Source of the DNA: Phytoactinopolyspora halophila
GTDB taxonomy: Bacteria; Actinomycetota; Actinomycetes; Jiangellales; Jiangellaceae
Length of the DNA stretch: 64,000 nt
NCBI RefSeq assembly: GCF_003287285.1
Contig: NZ_QMIG01000006.1
Coordinates: 62,001 to 126,000 of the forward strand
Reading direction: 5' to 3'
The translations under genes were made by a program, and so were the position numbers. Shown here in pieces: positions 9,786-17,750 of the stretch. The notes beneath the pieces are model-generated. The model was not told the DNA's origin. It searched no databases and saw nothing but the letters and a program-made list of their open reading frames with translations. Within the stretch, counting starts at the first letter, position 1, and every line of letters begins with the position of its first letter.

Positions 9786-10073
9786 GTGCGAACCGTCCAC
9801 CCAACGTCCCAGTTCACATCCCGCGAACTCGACATTCTTGCCCTACTCGCAACCGGCGACTCCAACGCAGAGATCGCAACCAAGCTGTACCTGAGCGTCG
9901 ACACCATCGCGTACCACGTTCGAGCCATGCTCCGACGAACAGGAGCCCGCAACCGGGTTGAACTCGCCACTCGCTCCCTGGCAGAAGGAGTGCTACAGGC
10001 ATCGCCATGGCCACCAGCCGTCGCCACAAGGCGCCCGCTGAAGACGAATTCCGATGATTCCGCGAGTGGTTGA
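9786..10073 (+). CDS. Small stand-alone LuxR-type HTH protein
   Basis: The product (95 residues from GTG 9786) is almost only a LuxR C-terminal DNA-binding domain: FTSRELDILALLATGDSNAEIA, then KLYLSVDTIAYHVRAMLRR, then a short tail. No receiver or ligand-binding domain is present, which makes it a DNA-binding-only protein like GerE-type regulators. GGAGGGG about 7 bases upstream supports the GTG; an in-frame ATG at 9711 would add 25 unconserved residues. It stands alone between the PadR operon and paaH. Its target is unknown. Confidence 0.7.
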   Translation: MRTVHPTSQFTSRELDILALLATGDSNAEIATKLYLSVDTIAYHVRAMLRRTGARNRVELATRSLAEGVLQASPWPPAVATRRPLKTNSDDSASG

Positions 10074-10122
10074 TCACGTCCGACCTCGAGACGACAACGA
10101 GGCCACGGGCCCGGAGCTGGGG

Positions 10123-11016
10123 TCAGGACCAGGTATAGAAGCCCTGGCCAGACTTGCGTCCCAGCTCGCCCCGGCCCACCTTGTCTCGCAGCAGTTGCGG
10201 CGGAGCGAAGCGCTCGCCCAGCGTCGACTGCAAATACTCCGCGACGGCGAGGCGCACGTCCAGGCCCACCAGATCACTCAAGCGCAGCGGGCCCATCGGG
10301 TGGCGGTATCCGAGCTCCATGGCGTTGTCGATGGCTTCCGCATCGGCCACGCCGTCTTCGAGCATGCGGATGGCTTCCAGCCCGAGCGTGACGCCAAGCC
10401 TGCTGGTGGCGAAACCTGGGGAATCGCGGACGACGACGTCGGTCTTGTCGAGTGCCCGCACCCAGGACACGGCCTGGTCGCGAGCCCAGGCAGCCGTCGG
10501 CTCAGCGACGACGATCTCGACCAGCTTGGAGGCGGGTACCGGGTTGAAGAAATGCATGCCGAGGAAGCGCGACGGGTCGTCGAGCGCCGCGCCGAGTTCG
10601 GTGATCGACAGCGAGCTGGTGTTGCTGGCGAGCACCGTCGACGAGTCGGTCGCCTGCTCGGCTGCCGCCAGCACGGCGACCTTGAGGTCGGGTTTCTCCG
10701 GCACGGCCTCGATCACGACATCCGTGGCCCGGTCGATCTCGTGCACGTCGCTCGCGAACCGGATCCGTGCGAGCACCTCGTGCGGATCCTGATCCAGCTT
10801 GCCGCGTTCGACCGCGCGTCCCAAGCTGGTCACGATCCGGTTCCGGGCCGCATCGACCTGGGTCGCTTCGCTCTCGACCACCACGACGTCGGTGCGCGCT
10901 GCAGCCAGGACGTGCGCGATGCCCGCGCCCATCGTGCCGCCGCCGATCACCGCAGCCGTTGCCGGTGCCGAGGTCTCTGCCGCGCCGGTTTCGTCTGACA
11001 TCCTCTCCTCCGGCAT
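10123..11016 (-). CDS. paaH: 3-hydroxyacyl-CoA dehydrogenase PaaH
   Basis: PaaH oxidises 3-hydroxyadipyl-CoA to 3-oxoadipyl-CoA with NAD. The N-terminal Rossmann fold shows VIGGGTMGAGIAHVLA near residue 22, the middle has the catalytic motif GMHFFNPVPASKLVEIV with the active histidine, and the C-terminal helical domain ends with GELGRKSGQGFYTW, typical of the family. Length (297 residues) is normal for the single-domain enzyme. Two starts are possible, 11016 and 11001, both with GGAGG 5 bases upstream. It is followed on the same strand by nothing and preceded by the thiolase at 11065, 48 bases away, so the two are probably co-transcribed. Confidence 0.92.
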   Translation of the reverse strand: MPEERMSDETGAAETSAPATAAVIGGGTMGAGIAHVLAAARTDVVVVESEATQVDAARNRIVTSLGRAVERGKLDQDPHEVLARIRFASDVHEIDRATDVVIEAVPEKPDLKVAVLAAAEQATDSSTVLASNTSSLSITELGAALDDPSRFLGMHFFNPVPASKLVEIVVAEPTAAWARDQAVSWVRALDKTDVVVRDSPGFATSRLGVTLGLEAIRMLEDGVADAEAIDNAMELGYRHPMGPLRLSDLVGLDVRLAVAEYLQSTLGERFAPPQLLRDKVGRGELGRKSGQGFYTWS

Positions 11017-11064
11017 CGTCGCCTCCAGCTCGTCACTCCCCCGACGCCTCCGCCGCGTGGCGTG

Positions 11065-12285
11065 TCAGGCCGCTTCCACGAGCATCGACACACCCTGTCC
11101 CACACCGACGCACAGGGTGGCAAGACCCCGGTGAGCGTCCTCGCGCTCCATCCGGCCGAGAAGCGTCACGAGGATCCGTGCGCCCGAACAACCGAGGGGA
11201 TGGCCCAGGGCGATGGCGCCGCCGTCGGCGTTCACCTTCTCATCGTCGAGGCCGAGACGCTTGATTACCGCGAGACTCTGCGCCGCGAACGCCTCGTTGA
11301 GCTCGATGGCGTCAACATCACTGATACCCAGGCCGGTCCGGGCGAGCAATTTCTCGGTGGCCGGCACCGGTCCCAGCCCCATCAGGTGGGGTGGCACCCC
11401 GGCACTCGTGCCACGCACGACCCGCGCCCGCGGTGTCAGGCCGTAGCGCCGCACCGCCTCCTCGCTCGCCAGCACCACGGCCGCGGCGCCGTCGGCGAGT
11501 GCCGACGACGAGCCGGCGGTGACGATCCCGTCGCGACGGAACACCGGCCGCAGCGCGGCGAGCTTCTCCATCGTCGTGGTCCTGCGCGGCCCCTCGTCCA
11601 CGCTGATCTCGCCGTCCTTCGTCGAGACCGGGACGATCTCGGACGCGAAGCGTCCCGCGTCGGTGGCGGCCAGGGCACGCTGGTGACTGCGCAACGCGAA
11701 TTCGTCGGACTCCTCGCGCTGCACACCGTCGAGCGCAGCCACCTCTTCCGCGGTCTCGCCCATCGACAGCGTGACCTTCCGGGTTTCGGGCCCCGCACTA
11801 TCCGGAACAGCGCGGTCCGCATCGGCGAACACCGGGTTGGTGAAGCGCCACCCCAGCGACGTGTCGCTGACTTCGCCCGGCCGCGCCCACGGGGTGCCTG
11901 GCTTGGCCATCACCCACGGTGCCCGCGTCATCGATTCCACTCCCCCGGCAACGACGACGTCGGCCTCGCCTGCCCGGATGCTCTGCGCCGCCGACGCTGC
12001 CGACGTCAGGCCGCTGGCGCACAGCCGGTTCACCGTGTACCCGGGCACGTCGTCGGGAAGGCCGGCGAGCAGCACCGCCATCCGTGCCACGTTGCGGTTG
12101 TCTTCGCCCGCCTGGTTGGCCGCACCGAGGATCACCTCGTCGACCGCCTCGGCGGGGGCGTCGGAGCGCCGGATCGACTCGCCGACAACGAGCGCGGCGA
12201 GATCGTCCGGGCGGACTCCGGCAAGCACGCCTCCATATCGCCCCTGTGGTGTGCGGACACCGGCAACGAGATACACCTCAGGCAT
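11065..12285 (-). CDS. paaJ: 3-oxoadipyl-CoA / 3-oxo-5,6-dehydrosuberyl-CoA thiolase
   Basis: This 406-residue thiolase fits the PaaJ/PcaF group that releases acetyl-CoA in the last steps of phenylacetate breakdown, giving succinyl-CoA. The catalytic cysteine is in NRLCASGLTSA near residue 89, and the C-terminal half has NEAFAAQSLAV, GHPLGCSGARI and the LCVGVGQG motif with the second cysteine. Start ATG 12285 opens directly into the domain (MPEVYLVAGVRTPQGRYGG). It faces paaI across a 95-base divergent promoter containing a PaaR-like operator. PaaJ versus PcaF (beta-ketoadipate pathway) cannot be separated by sequence alone; paa context favours PaaJ. Confidence 0.88.
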   Translation of the reverse strand: MPEVYLVAGVRTPQGRYGGVLAGVRPDDLAALVVGESIRRSDAPAEAVDEVILGAANQAGEDNRNVARMAVLLAGLPDDVPGYTVNRLCASGLTSAASAAQSIRAGEADVVVAGGVESMTRAPWVMAKPGTPWARPGEVSDTSLGWRFTNPVFADADRAVPDSAGPETRKVTLSMGETAEEVAALDGVQREESDEFALRSHQRALAATDAGRFASEIVPVSTKDGEISVDEGPRRTTTMEKLAALRPVFRRDGIVTAGSSSALADGAAAVVLASEEAVRRYGLTPRARVVRGTSAGVPPHLMGLGPVPATEKLLARTGLGISDVDAIELNEAFAAQSLAVIKRLGLDDEKVNADGGAIALGHPLGCSGARILVTLLGRMEREDAHRGLATLCVGVGQGVSMLVEAA

Positions 12286-12338
12286 GGGCCGCTCCTCTTG
12301 ACATCGGCAGATGTGCTGCCTTTACTTGGCACCACATT

Positions 12339-12360
12339 ATTAACCGTCCATTCGGTCAGT
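12339..12360. promoter_or_regulatory. Probable PaaR operator between paaJ and paaI
   Basis: The minus strand reads ACTGACCG, six bases, CGGTTAAT, a 22-base imperfect palindrome with 6 of 8 arm positions matching. It fits the ACTNACCG...CGGT form I recall for actinobacterial PaaR sites, and its core resembles the site at 4371-4388. It lies between the divergent starts of paaJ (12285) and paaI (12381), where it could repress both. Confidence 0.6.
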
Positions 12361-12380
12361 AAGCAAGGCGGAGGGCATTC

Positions 12381-12818
12381 GTGGCATCGGCGCCCCGGGA
12401 CGGCAGGAATCCAGCGCGGGCCATGCTCGACGCGGACGCCGCGTCGAGCACCCTCGGCATCGAGCTGGTCGATGTCGGTCCCGGTGCGGCAACCGCCACT
12501 ATGACGGTCACGGCGACGATGGTAAACGGCCACGACGTCGCGCACGGCGGCTACCTGTTCCTGCTCGCAGATACCGCGTTCGCATGTGCATGCAACAGCT
12601 ACGGCCCCGTCACCGTCGCCGCAGGCGCCGAGGTCTCGTTCGTCGCATCCGCGCGTCTCGGCGACCAGCTCACAGCCGTCGCGCACGAGCGCACCCGTTA
12701 TGGGCGAAACGGCATCTACGACGTGACCGTGTACCGCGAGACGGCCGCCGGGAGAGACGTCGTTCTCGAATTCCGCGGGCGCAGCCGCACCATCGAGCGA
12801 GAGGGTGATGAGGCATGA
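12381..12818 (+). CDS. paaI: Hydroxyphenylacetyl-CoA thioesterase PaaI
   Basis: PaaI is a hot-dog-fold thioesterase that hydrolyses dead-end CoA esters formed during phenylacetate breakdown, freeing CoA. The 145-residue product has the family motif NGHDVAHGGYLFLLADTAFA (about residues 48-67), with the Asn/His/Gly catalytic loop and the Asp on the long helix, followed by the conserved beta strand VSFVASARLGDQL. The GTG start at 12381 has GGAGG about 7 bases upstream. Its stop overlaps the paaK ATG (ATGA). Confidence 0.92.
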   Translation: MASAPRDGRNPARAMLDADAASSTLGIELVDVGPGAATATMTVTATMVNGHDVAHGGYLFLLADTAFACACNSYGPVTVAAGAEVSFVASARLGDQLTAVAHERTRYGRNGIYDVTVYRETAAGRDVVLEFRGRSRTIEREGDEA

Positions 12819-14167
12819 CCAGCTCCGCCGCAGGCGCCGGATCGGCTGGAACGGGCTCGCCGGGCAGCGCCGACACGCACGAGTGGTGGGACACCGCCGA
12901 GCGGCTTGACCCCGAACAGATGCGCGAGCTCCAACTCGAACGCCTCCAGCAAACACTGCGACACGCGTACGACAACGTGCCCCACTATCGGCGCACGTTC
13001 GACGAGGCCGGCGTGCATCCCAGCGATTGCAAGAGTCTCGAGGACCTCGCGGCATTCCCGTTCACCACGAAGGACGACCTGCGCGAGAATTACCCGTTCG
13101 GGATGTTCGCCGTGCCGCGCACCGACGTCAATCGCATCCACGCCTCCAGCGGCACCACCGGAAAGCCGACCGTCGTCGGGTACACGGCGCAAGACCTCGA
13201 CATGTGGGCGGACGTCATGGCGCGATCGATCCGCGCCGCCGGTGGCCGGCCCGGACACATCGTGCACGTTTCCTATGGCTATGGCCTGTTCACCGGCGGG
13301 CTCGGCGCCCATGACGGGGCCGAGAAGCTCGGGTGCACCGTCGTTCCCGCGTCCGGCGGAATGACGGCTCGCCAGGTGCAGTTGATCAACGACTTCCGGC
13401 CGGAGATCATCATGATCACCCCGAGCTACATGCTCACCCTGCTCGACGAGTTCGAGCGCCAGGGCCTCGACCCGCGCGAATCGTCGTTGCAGGTGGGCAT
13501 TTTCGGCGCGGAACCGTGGACGGAATCCATGCGCGCGGAGATCGAAGAACGCGCACGGCTCGATGCGGTCGACATCTACGGGCTGTCCGAGGTGACCGGT
13601 CCCGGCGTCGCCCAGGAATGTGTCGAGACGAAGGACGGCCTGCACATCTGGGAGGACCACTTCTACCCCGAGGTCGTCGACCCGCTCGGTGAGGACGTTC
13701 GCTCCGACGGAGAGAGTGGGGAGCTGGTCTTCACCTCGTTGACGAAGCAGGCCATGCCGGTGATCCGGTACCGCACCCGCGATCTCACGCGGCTGTTGCC
13801 CGGCACGGCACGCCCCGCGTTCCGGCGGATGGAGAAGATCACCGGACGCAGCGACGACATGATCATCCTGCGTGGCGTGAACCTGTTCCCCACGCAGGTC
13901 GAGGAGATCGTTCTCGGTGTCGATGGACTTGCTCCGCACTTCCAGCTCGTCCTGACCCGCCAGGACCGGATGGATCACATGACGGTGATGGTCGAGGCCG
14001 AGCCCGGATCCACAACCGACCGCCGAGCAGACGCGGCGTCCGAGGTGGTCCGGGCCGTTAAAGACCAGATCGGGGTGACCGTGGACGCCGACGTCGTGGA
14101 CCCCGACACGCTCGAACGCTCGATGGGCAAGCTGCGACGGATCAAAGATCGACGCGCCGAATCGTGA
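12815..14167 (+). CDS. paaK: Phenylacetate-CoA ligase PaaK
   Basis: PaaK activates phenylacetate to phenylacetyl-CoA with ATP, the entry step of the pathway. The 450-residue product has the adenylate-forming P-loop SSGTTGKPTVVGYT near residue 112, the AMP-binding region GIFGAEPWTESMR and DIYGLSEVTGPG (about 225-260), and the hinge plus C-terminal domain beginning at GRSDDMIILRGVN (about 345). Length matches the family (about 430-450). The ATG overlaps the paaI stop, and paaR follows after 22 bases, so paaI-paaK-paaR form one operon. Confidence 0.95.
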   Translation: MTSSAAGAGSAGTGSPGSADTHEWWDTAERLDPEQMRELQLERLQQTLRHAYDNVPHYRRTFDEAGVHPSDCKSLEDLAAFPFTTKDDLRENYPFGMFAVPRTDVNRIHASSGTTGKPTVVGYTAQDLDMWADVMARSIRAAGGRPGHIVHVSYGYGLFTGGLGAHDGAEKLGCTVVPASGGMTARQVQLINDFRPEIIMITPSYMLTLLDEFERQGLDPRESSLQVGIFGAEPWTESMRAEIEERARLDAVDIYGLSEVTGPGVAQECVETKDGLHIWEDHFYPEVVDPLGEDVRSDGESGELVFTSLTKQAMPVIRYRTRDLTRLLPGTARPAFRRMEKITGRSDDMIILRGVNLFPTQVEEIVLGVDGLAPHFQLVLTRQDRMDHMTVMVEAEPGSTTDRRADAASEVVRAVKDQIGVTVDADVVDPDTLERSMGKLRRIKDRRAES

Positions 14168-14189
14168 ACGGATTGCCATACTCGGACCC

Positions 14190-14855
14190 ATGACCGTCAC
14201 CGATCCGCCGCAGCCATCCCGGTCATCGCGACCAGCTCAGCCAGGTCGCCGCGGCAGGCCCGGATACGATCTCGAGTCGTTGCTGCACGTCGCCGTCGAG
14301 CTGTTCAACGAGCGCGGTTACGACGGCACCAGCATGGAAGATCTCTCCCGGCGGCTCGGCATCACGAAATCGGCCATCTACCACCACGTGCCCAGCAAGC
14401 AGGAACTTCTTCGGCTCGCGGTCGATCGCGCCATCGGCGGGCTGTTCGACGTCGCCGAGGAGGTCCGCACGATGCCGGGGCCGGCGATCGACCGGCTCGA
14501 ACACCTGGTGCGGGGCAGCGTCCACGTACTCGTCGATCGCTTGCCGTTCGTCACACTACTGCTGCGCGTGCATGGCAACACCGAGGTCGAGCGAGACGCT
14601 CTGGCACGGCGGCGCGAGTTCGATCGATTCGTCGCAGACCTGGTGAAGGATGCCGAGGCCGAGGGCGACATCCGGCCAGACATCGACCCCGCCCTCACCG
14701 CACGCCTGTTGTTCGGACTCGTCAACTCGTTGATCGAGTGGTATCGCCCGCAACGCGGTATCGACTGCACGGAACTCGCGGACGCGATATGCAAGATTAC
14801 GTTTGACGGAATGCGAATTCGTTCTTTCGCGGCGTCTCCACAGGAGACGTCGTGA
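14190..14855 (+). CDS. paaR: TetR family regulator of phenylacetate genes (PaaR-like)
   Basis: The 221-residue protein has an Arg/Pro-rich N-terminus, a TetR helix-turn-helix at about residues 30-75 (AVELFNERGYDGTSMEDLSRRL, then KSAIYHHVPSKQELL) and an all-helical ligand domain. In actinobacteria, TetR-type PaaR represses phenylacetate genes and is released by phenylacetyl-CoA. Its position as third gene after paaI-paaK and the TetR-type sites at 4371 and 12339 support this role. The symbol is by context; the ligand is not shown by the sequence. Confidence 0.82.
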   Translation: MTVTDPPQPSRSSRPAQPGRRGRPGYDLESLLHVAVELFNERGYDGTSMEDLSRRLGITKSAIYHHVPSKQELLRLAVDRAIGGLFDVAEEVRTMPGPAIDRLEHLVRGSVHVLVDRLPFVTLLLRVHGNTEVERDALARRREFDRFVADLVKDAEAEGDIRPDIDPALTARLLFGLVNSLIEWYRPQRGIDCTELADAICKITFDGMRIRSFAASPQETS

Positions 14856-15025
14856 TGACAAAGAGCCACCACAGAGAATGAGATCACGCCGGGACGGATC
14901 GGAATCTCCTGGGCCGATTTGGCACCATTCGCTATGATTCCTGCGGAATTGCCATATGCATTCACGCATATCCAACATCTCCGCAAGGGGGCGGGGGAGC
15001 ACTCACACATCGCACGGGGGATTCA

Positions 15026-15652
15026 ATGCTCGAGCCTGTTGGCGTACGCACGTGGAATGGCATTTCGCTGCCCACGCCCGGAACCTTCACCATCGACGCC
15101 GCACACACGACCGTCGGGTTCGTCGCACGACACCTCATGGTCACCCAAGTTCGAGGCCGCTTCGAACAGGTCGAGGGTCGTATCGACGTGGCTGATGATC
15201 CTCTCCGGTCCCGGGCGAGTGCTGTGATCAGCACGGCCAGCATCGTGACAGGTGCGGATGATCGTGACGCGCACCTTCGCAGCGCCGATTTTCTGGACGT
15301 CGACCTGTTTCCCACCATGACGTTTACATCCCGGGAGATCGTCGCCGATTCGGATGCGAAATGGGCAATGGTGGACGGCAGATTGGTCCGGCGCCGGCGC
15401 GGAGCCGGGCGCTTCACCGTGATCGGCGATCTCACCATCAAGAGCATCACCCGGCCGGTGACGCTGCACCTCACCATCGACGGCGTCACACCCGACCCGT
15501 GGGGCGGCGAGCGGCTGGCACTCAGCGCGAACGGGGAAATCGATCGCGAAGATTACGACATGACCTGGAACGTCGCCCTCGAAGCCGGTGGCTGGCTGGT
15601 GTCACAGAAGATCCAGATCGAGATCCGGGCACAAGCGGTCCGGACGAGCTAG
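15026..15652 (+). CDS. YceI family protein
   Basis: YceI proteins are lipocalin-like beta barrels that bind isoprenoid or other lipids. The 208-residue product shows the family landmarks: the opening FTIDAAHTTVGFVARHLMVTQVRG, the ASIVTGADDRDAHLRSADFLD segment, FPTMTFTS, and GDLTIKSITRPVTLHLT. No signal peptide is seen before residue 20, so this is the cytoplasmic form common in actinobacteria. The ATG at 15026 is placed just after a short purine-rich region. It stands alone and ends at a compact hairpin. Confidence 0.88.
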   Translation: MLEPVGVRTWNGISLPTPGTFTIDAAHTTVGFVARHLMVTQVRGRFEQVEGRIDVADDPLRSRASAVISTASIVTGADDRDAHLRSADFLDVDLFPTMTFTSREIVADSDAKWAMVDGRLVRRRRGAGRFTVIGDLTIKSITRPVTLHLTIDGVTPDPWGGERLALSANGEIDREDYDMTWNVALEAGGWLVSQKIQIEIRAQAVRTS

Positions 15653-15659
15653 AAACTCC

Positions 15660-15675
15660 AGCCGCCGTGGCGGCT
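15660..15675 (+). terminator. Short GC hairpin after yceI
   Basis: AGCCGCC (15660-15666) and GGCGGCT (15669-15675) form a 7-base stem with a 2-base loop, 8 bases after the YceI stop. There is no T-run. It would serve as a terminator or 3' end stabiliser. Confidence 0.4.
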
Positions 15676-15743
15676 AGTGCCTGCCCCGGTTACGGGACGG
15701 CGAGCAGGACGGCTCGTCGGCGATGCTGGCAGACAGGCCGACA

Positions 15744-15792
15744 TGATCGTGAACACTAACCGGCTACATTGGTCTACTAGTGTTCATGATCA
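15744..15792. repeat. Long palindrome, left copy, upstream of DUF3592 gene
   Basis: Arms TGATCGTGAACACTA (15744-15758) and TAGTGTTCATGATCA (15778-15792) pair with one mismatch around a 19-base centre. The same element recurs at 16711-16765 with the same centre length and 14 of 19 centre bases identical. The right arm ends 16 bases before the ATG of the DUF3592 gene. Confidence 0.75.
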
Positions 15793-15808
15793 CGGGGAGG
15801 TACGGGAG

Positions 15809-16708
15809 ATGCCGTGGCAGGCTGTCATGGTGGTGGCGGGCATGGGCGTGGTTTTCACCGTCGCCGCCGGCTACCGGCTCCTGCGGGAACGAGCGCTGCG
15901 GAGCAATGGCAAAAGGACGCTCGCCCAGGTCGTCGATCAGGACGAGCACTTCCACGGCACCGGCGGCGGCGTCGGAGCTCGCAACAGATCACAAGATCCG
16001 GGCCAGCCCACCAAGCGTCCATGGTCTGTGTCGACGAACGACCGTGGCCTCGTGCAAACACCGATCGTGGAATTCACCACGGCCGACGGTGAAACCATAC
16101 GCACCAGGTCGGCAGTGAGCTCGAACGTCAGCTCCGCCATCCCCGGACGTGTCATGACCGTCTATTACAACCCCGCCAATCCTTCCGAAGTGGCGATCGT
16201 CGGGCACGGCCTGGCCACGCTGCGCCTGTTCCTGGTGATCGGCATCGTGCTGCTGGCCGCGGCTGTGGCGATGGTCACCGCCTCCACCGAGACCATCGAG
16301 AATGTGGCGCCGCTTCTCGCACCCTTCGTTCTCGGAGCCGCGCTACTCGGAGTGGGCGGATACGGCATCAGCCGGGTGTGGGAGCTTCGCCGACGGGGCG
16401 TCGTCGCCGAGGGAACCGTCGTCGGCGAGACGACCTCGAGCACGCGGGAAGGCATGACCCTGCACCATCCCGTCGTCCGTTTCTCCGTGCACACCGGACA
16501 CGAGATCGAGACCGCCTCCCAGCGGGGACGCGTGGCGCGGCGCGCGCATACCGGCGAGCACGTGCGCGTGCGTTACCACCCGAATGATCCCTACCGCATG
16601 CTGCTCGTCGGTGACGGCGCCCGCCCACTGTTCTGGATCTTCGCCCTGGCGGGCATCGTGGTGCTGGCCCTCGGAACGGTGATCACCGGCTACATCCTCA
16701 CCAACTAA
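15809..16708 (+). CDS. DUF3592 domain membrane protein
   Basis: The protein (299 residues from ATG 15809, after a GGGGAGG sequence) has an N-terminal membrane helix (MVVAGMGVVFTVAAGYRLL), a DUF3592 beta domain (about 25-120, including VEFTTADGETIRTRS and VYYNPANPSEVAIVG), two central helices (about 130-185), a second DUF3592 domain (about 190-265, with RYHPNDPYRMLLV) and a C-terminal helix. The family has no known function; such proteins are membrane anchored with small beta domains. An earlier in-frame ATG (15677) would place the left palindrome inside the gene and is less likely. The gene is bracketed by two copies of one palindrome. Confidence 0.8.
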   Translation: MPWQAVMVVAGMGVVFTVAAGYRLLRERALRSNGKRTLAQVVDQDEHFHGTGGGVGARNRSQDPGQPTKRPWSVSTNDRGLVQTPIVEFTTADGETIRTRSAVSSNVSSAIPGRVMTVYYNPANPSEVAIVGHGLATLRLFLVIGIVLLAAAVAMVTASTETIENVAPLLAPFVLGAALLGVGGYGISRVWELRRRGVVAEGTVVGETTSSTREGMTLHHPVVRFSVHTGHEIETASQRGRVARRAHTGEHVRVRYHPNDPYRMLLVGDGARPLFWIFALAGIVVLALGTVITGYILTN

Positions 16709-16710
16709 CC

Positions 16711-16765
16711 CGCTGATCATGAACACTAACCGACTACATAGAACCACTAGTGTTCATGATCAGCG
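16711..16765. repeat. Long palindrome, right copy, after DUF3592 gene
   Basis: Arms CGCTGATCATGAACACTA (16711-16728) and its exact complement (16748-16765) form a perfect 18-base inverted repeat with a 19-base centre, 3 bases after the DUF3592 stop. The right arm contains the stop codon of the convergent gene at 16760. It could act as a terminator for both genes, but the left copy stands in front of a gene, so termination does not explain both. Confidence 0.8.
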
Positions 16766-17698
16766 GTGAGGGAGCGTGAGCAGTGCCTGCACCCCGAGGT
16801 GATCCGACGGGAACTGCCCACCAGCCGCGAAGGGATTGATGGCGGCTGCCTCCACGGTGATGCCCGCAGTGGTGAGGATCCAGTCGATGCGGACGCCACC
16901 GACGGCGGGTTCCTTATACCCCGCAAACGTCGCATACGCGGGCGTGCGCTGGTCCTTGGCCGCGAGCCACGTATCGGACAGCTCCGTGTCGGCGACGAGA
17001 ACCCGGTAGGGCTCGCTGGACTCCGCAGCCGTGTTGAAGTCGCCGGTCACGATCACCGGTGTGGCACCGAACGACTCGACCATGCGCGCGAGGAACGTGG
17101 CGCCGCGGATCCGGGCAGTCGCCGAATGGTTGTCCAGGTGCGTATTGACGACGACGAATTCCGCCGCCATGCCGGTTTCGGTGCGGGTACGGGCGCCGCT
17201 GGCCGTACCGGCGCTCGTACTTGTGCTCGTGCCGGCGGATCGAGTGTCGGCGAATCGCACCCACGTGGCCATCCGCGGGGCGGCATTGCCCCACGTCGTC
17301 GAGCCGGGCACATGCGGCGTGTCGGACAGCCAGACGTGTCCGTGCTCGCGAGGCGCCAGGTGCCGGGAGTCGTAGAAGATCGCCATGTGCTCGCCCCGAC
17401 CGCCACCTTCCCGCCCCTCACCGATCCACTCGTACCCGCCTGGCAGGTCGGCGGCGATATCCCGGATCTGGTTCAGGTGCCCTTCTTGCGTACCGAGGAC
17501 GCACGGCCGTTCCCGATCCAGCAGCGCGGCCATGACGGGACGACGCTGCTCCCACAGATGTCCGGGATCCGGCGCCGGATACCGGAGATTCTGCGTCATC
17601 ACATGCAGGTGCCCGTCGGCTGCCGGCCCGATGATCGGACCTTGCGGAAAATCGGCGCTCACGTCAGCCCTTCCACAGTCGGCGCGTACGAGTACCAT
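16760..17698 (-). CDS. Endonuclease/exonuclease/phosphatase family protein
   Basis: A 312-residue member of the EEP (DNase I-like) fold, which hydrolyses phosphodiesters in nucleic acids, inositol phosphates or lipids. It shows the first strand MTQNLRYPAPD with the metal-side Asn, the CVLGTQEGHLNQI glutamate motif, ITGDFNTAAES (Asp/Asn of the active site) and the final SDHLGVQALL histidine motif. No signal peptide is evident. I chose ATG 17698 because the frame further upstream overlaps the lysE gene and is unlike the family; the true start could be a few codons later. Its stop lies in the right arm of the palindrome at 16711-16765. Confidence 0.8.
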   Translation of the reverse strand: MVLVRADCGRADVSADFPQGPIIGPAADGHLHVMTQNLRYPAPDPGHLWEQRRPVMAALLDRERPCVLGTQEGHLNQIRDIAADLPGGYEWIGEGREGGGRGEHMAIFYDSRHLAPREHGHVWLSDTPHVPGSTTWGNAAPRMATWVRFADTRSAGTSTSTSAGTASGARTRTETGMAAEFVVVNTHLDNHSATARIRGATFLARMVESFGATPVIVTGDFNTAAESSEPYRVLVADTELSDTWLAAKDQRTPAYATFAGYKEPAVGGVRIDWILTTAGITVEAAAINPFAAGGQFPSDHLGVQALLTLPHR

Positions 17699-17750
17699 TA
17701 TCACGGAGCCGACAATGCACAGCCGGGACAACCTCCTGCTTCGTCGGGGA

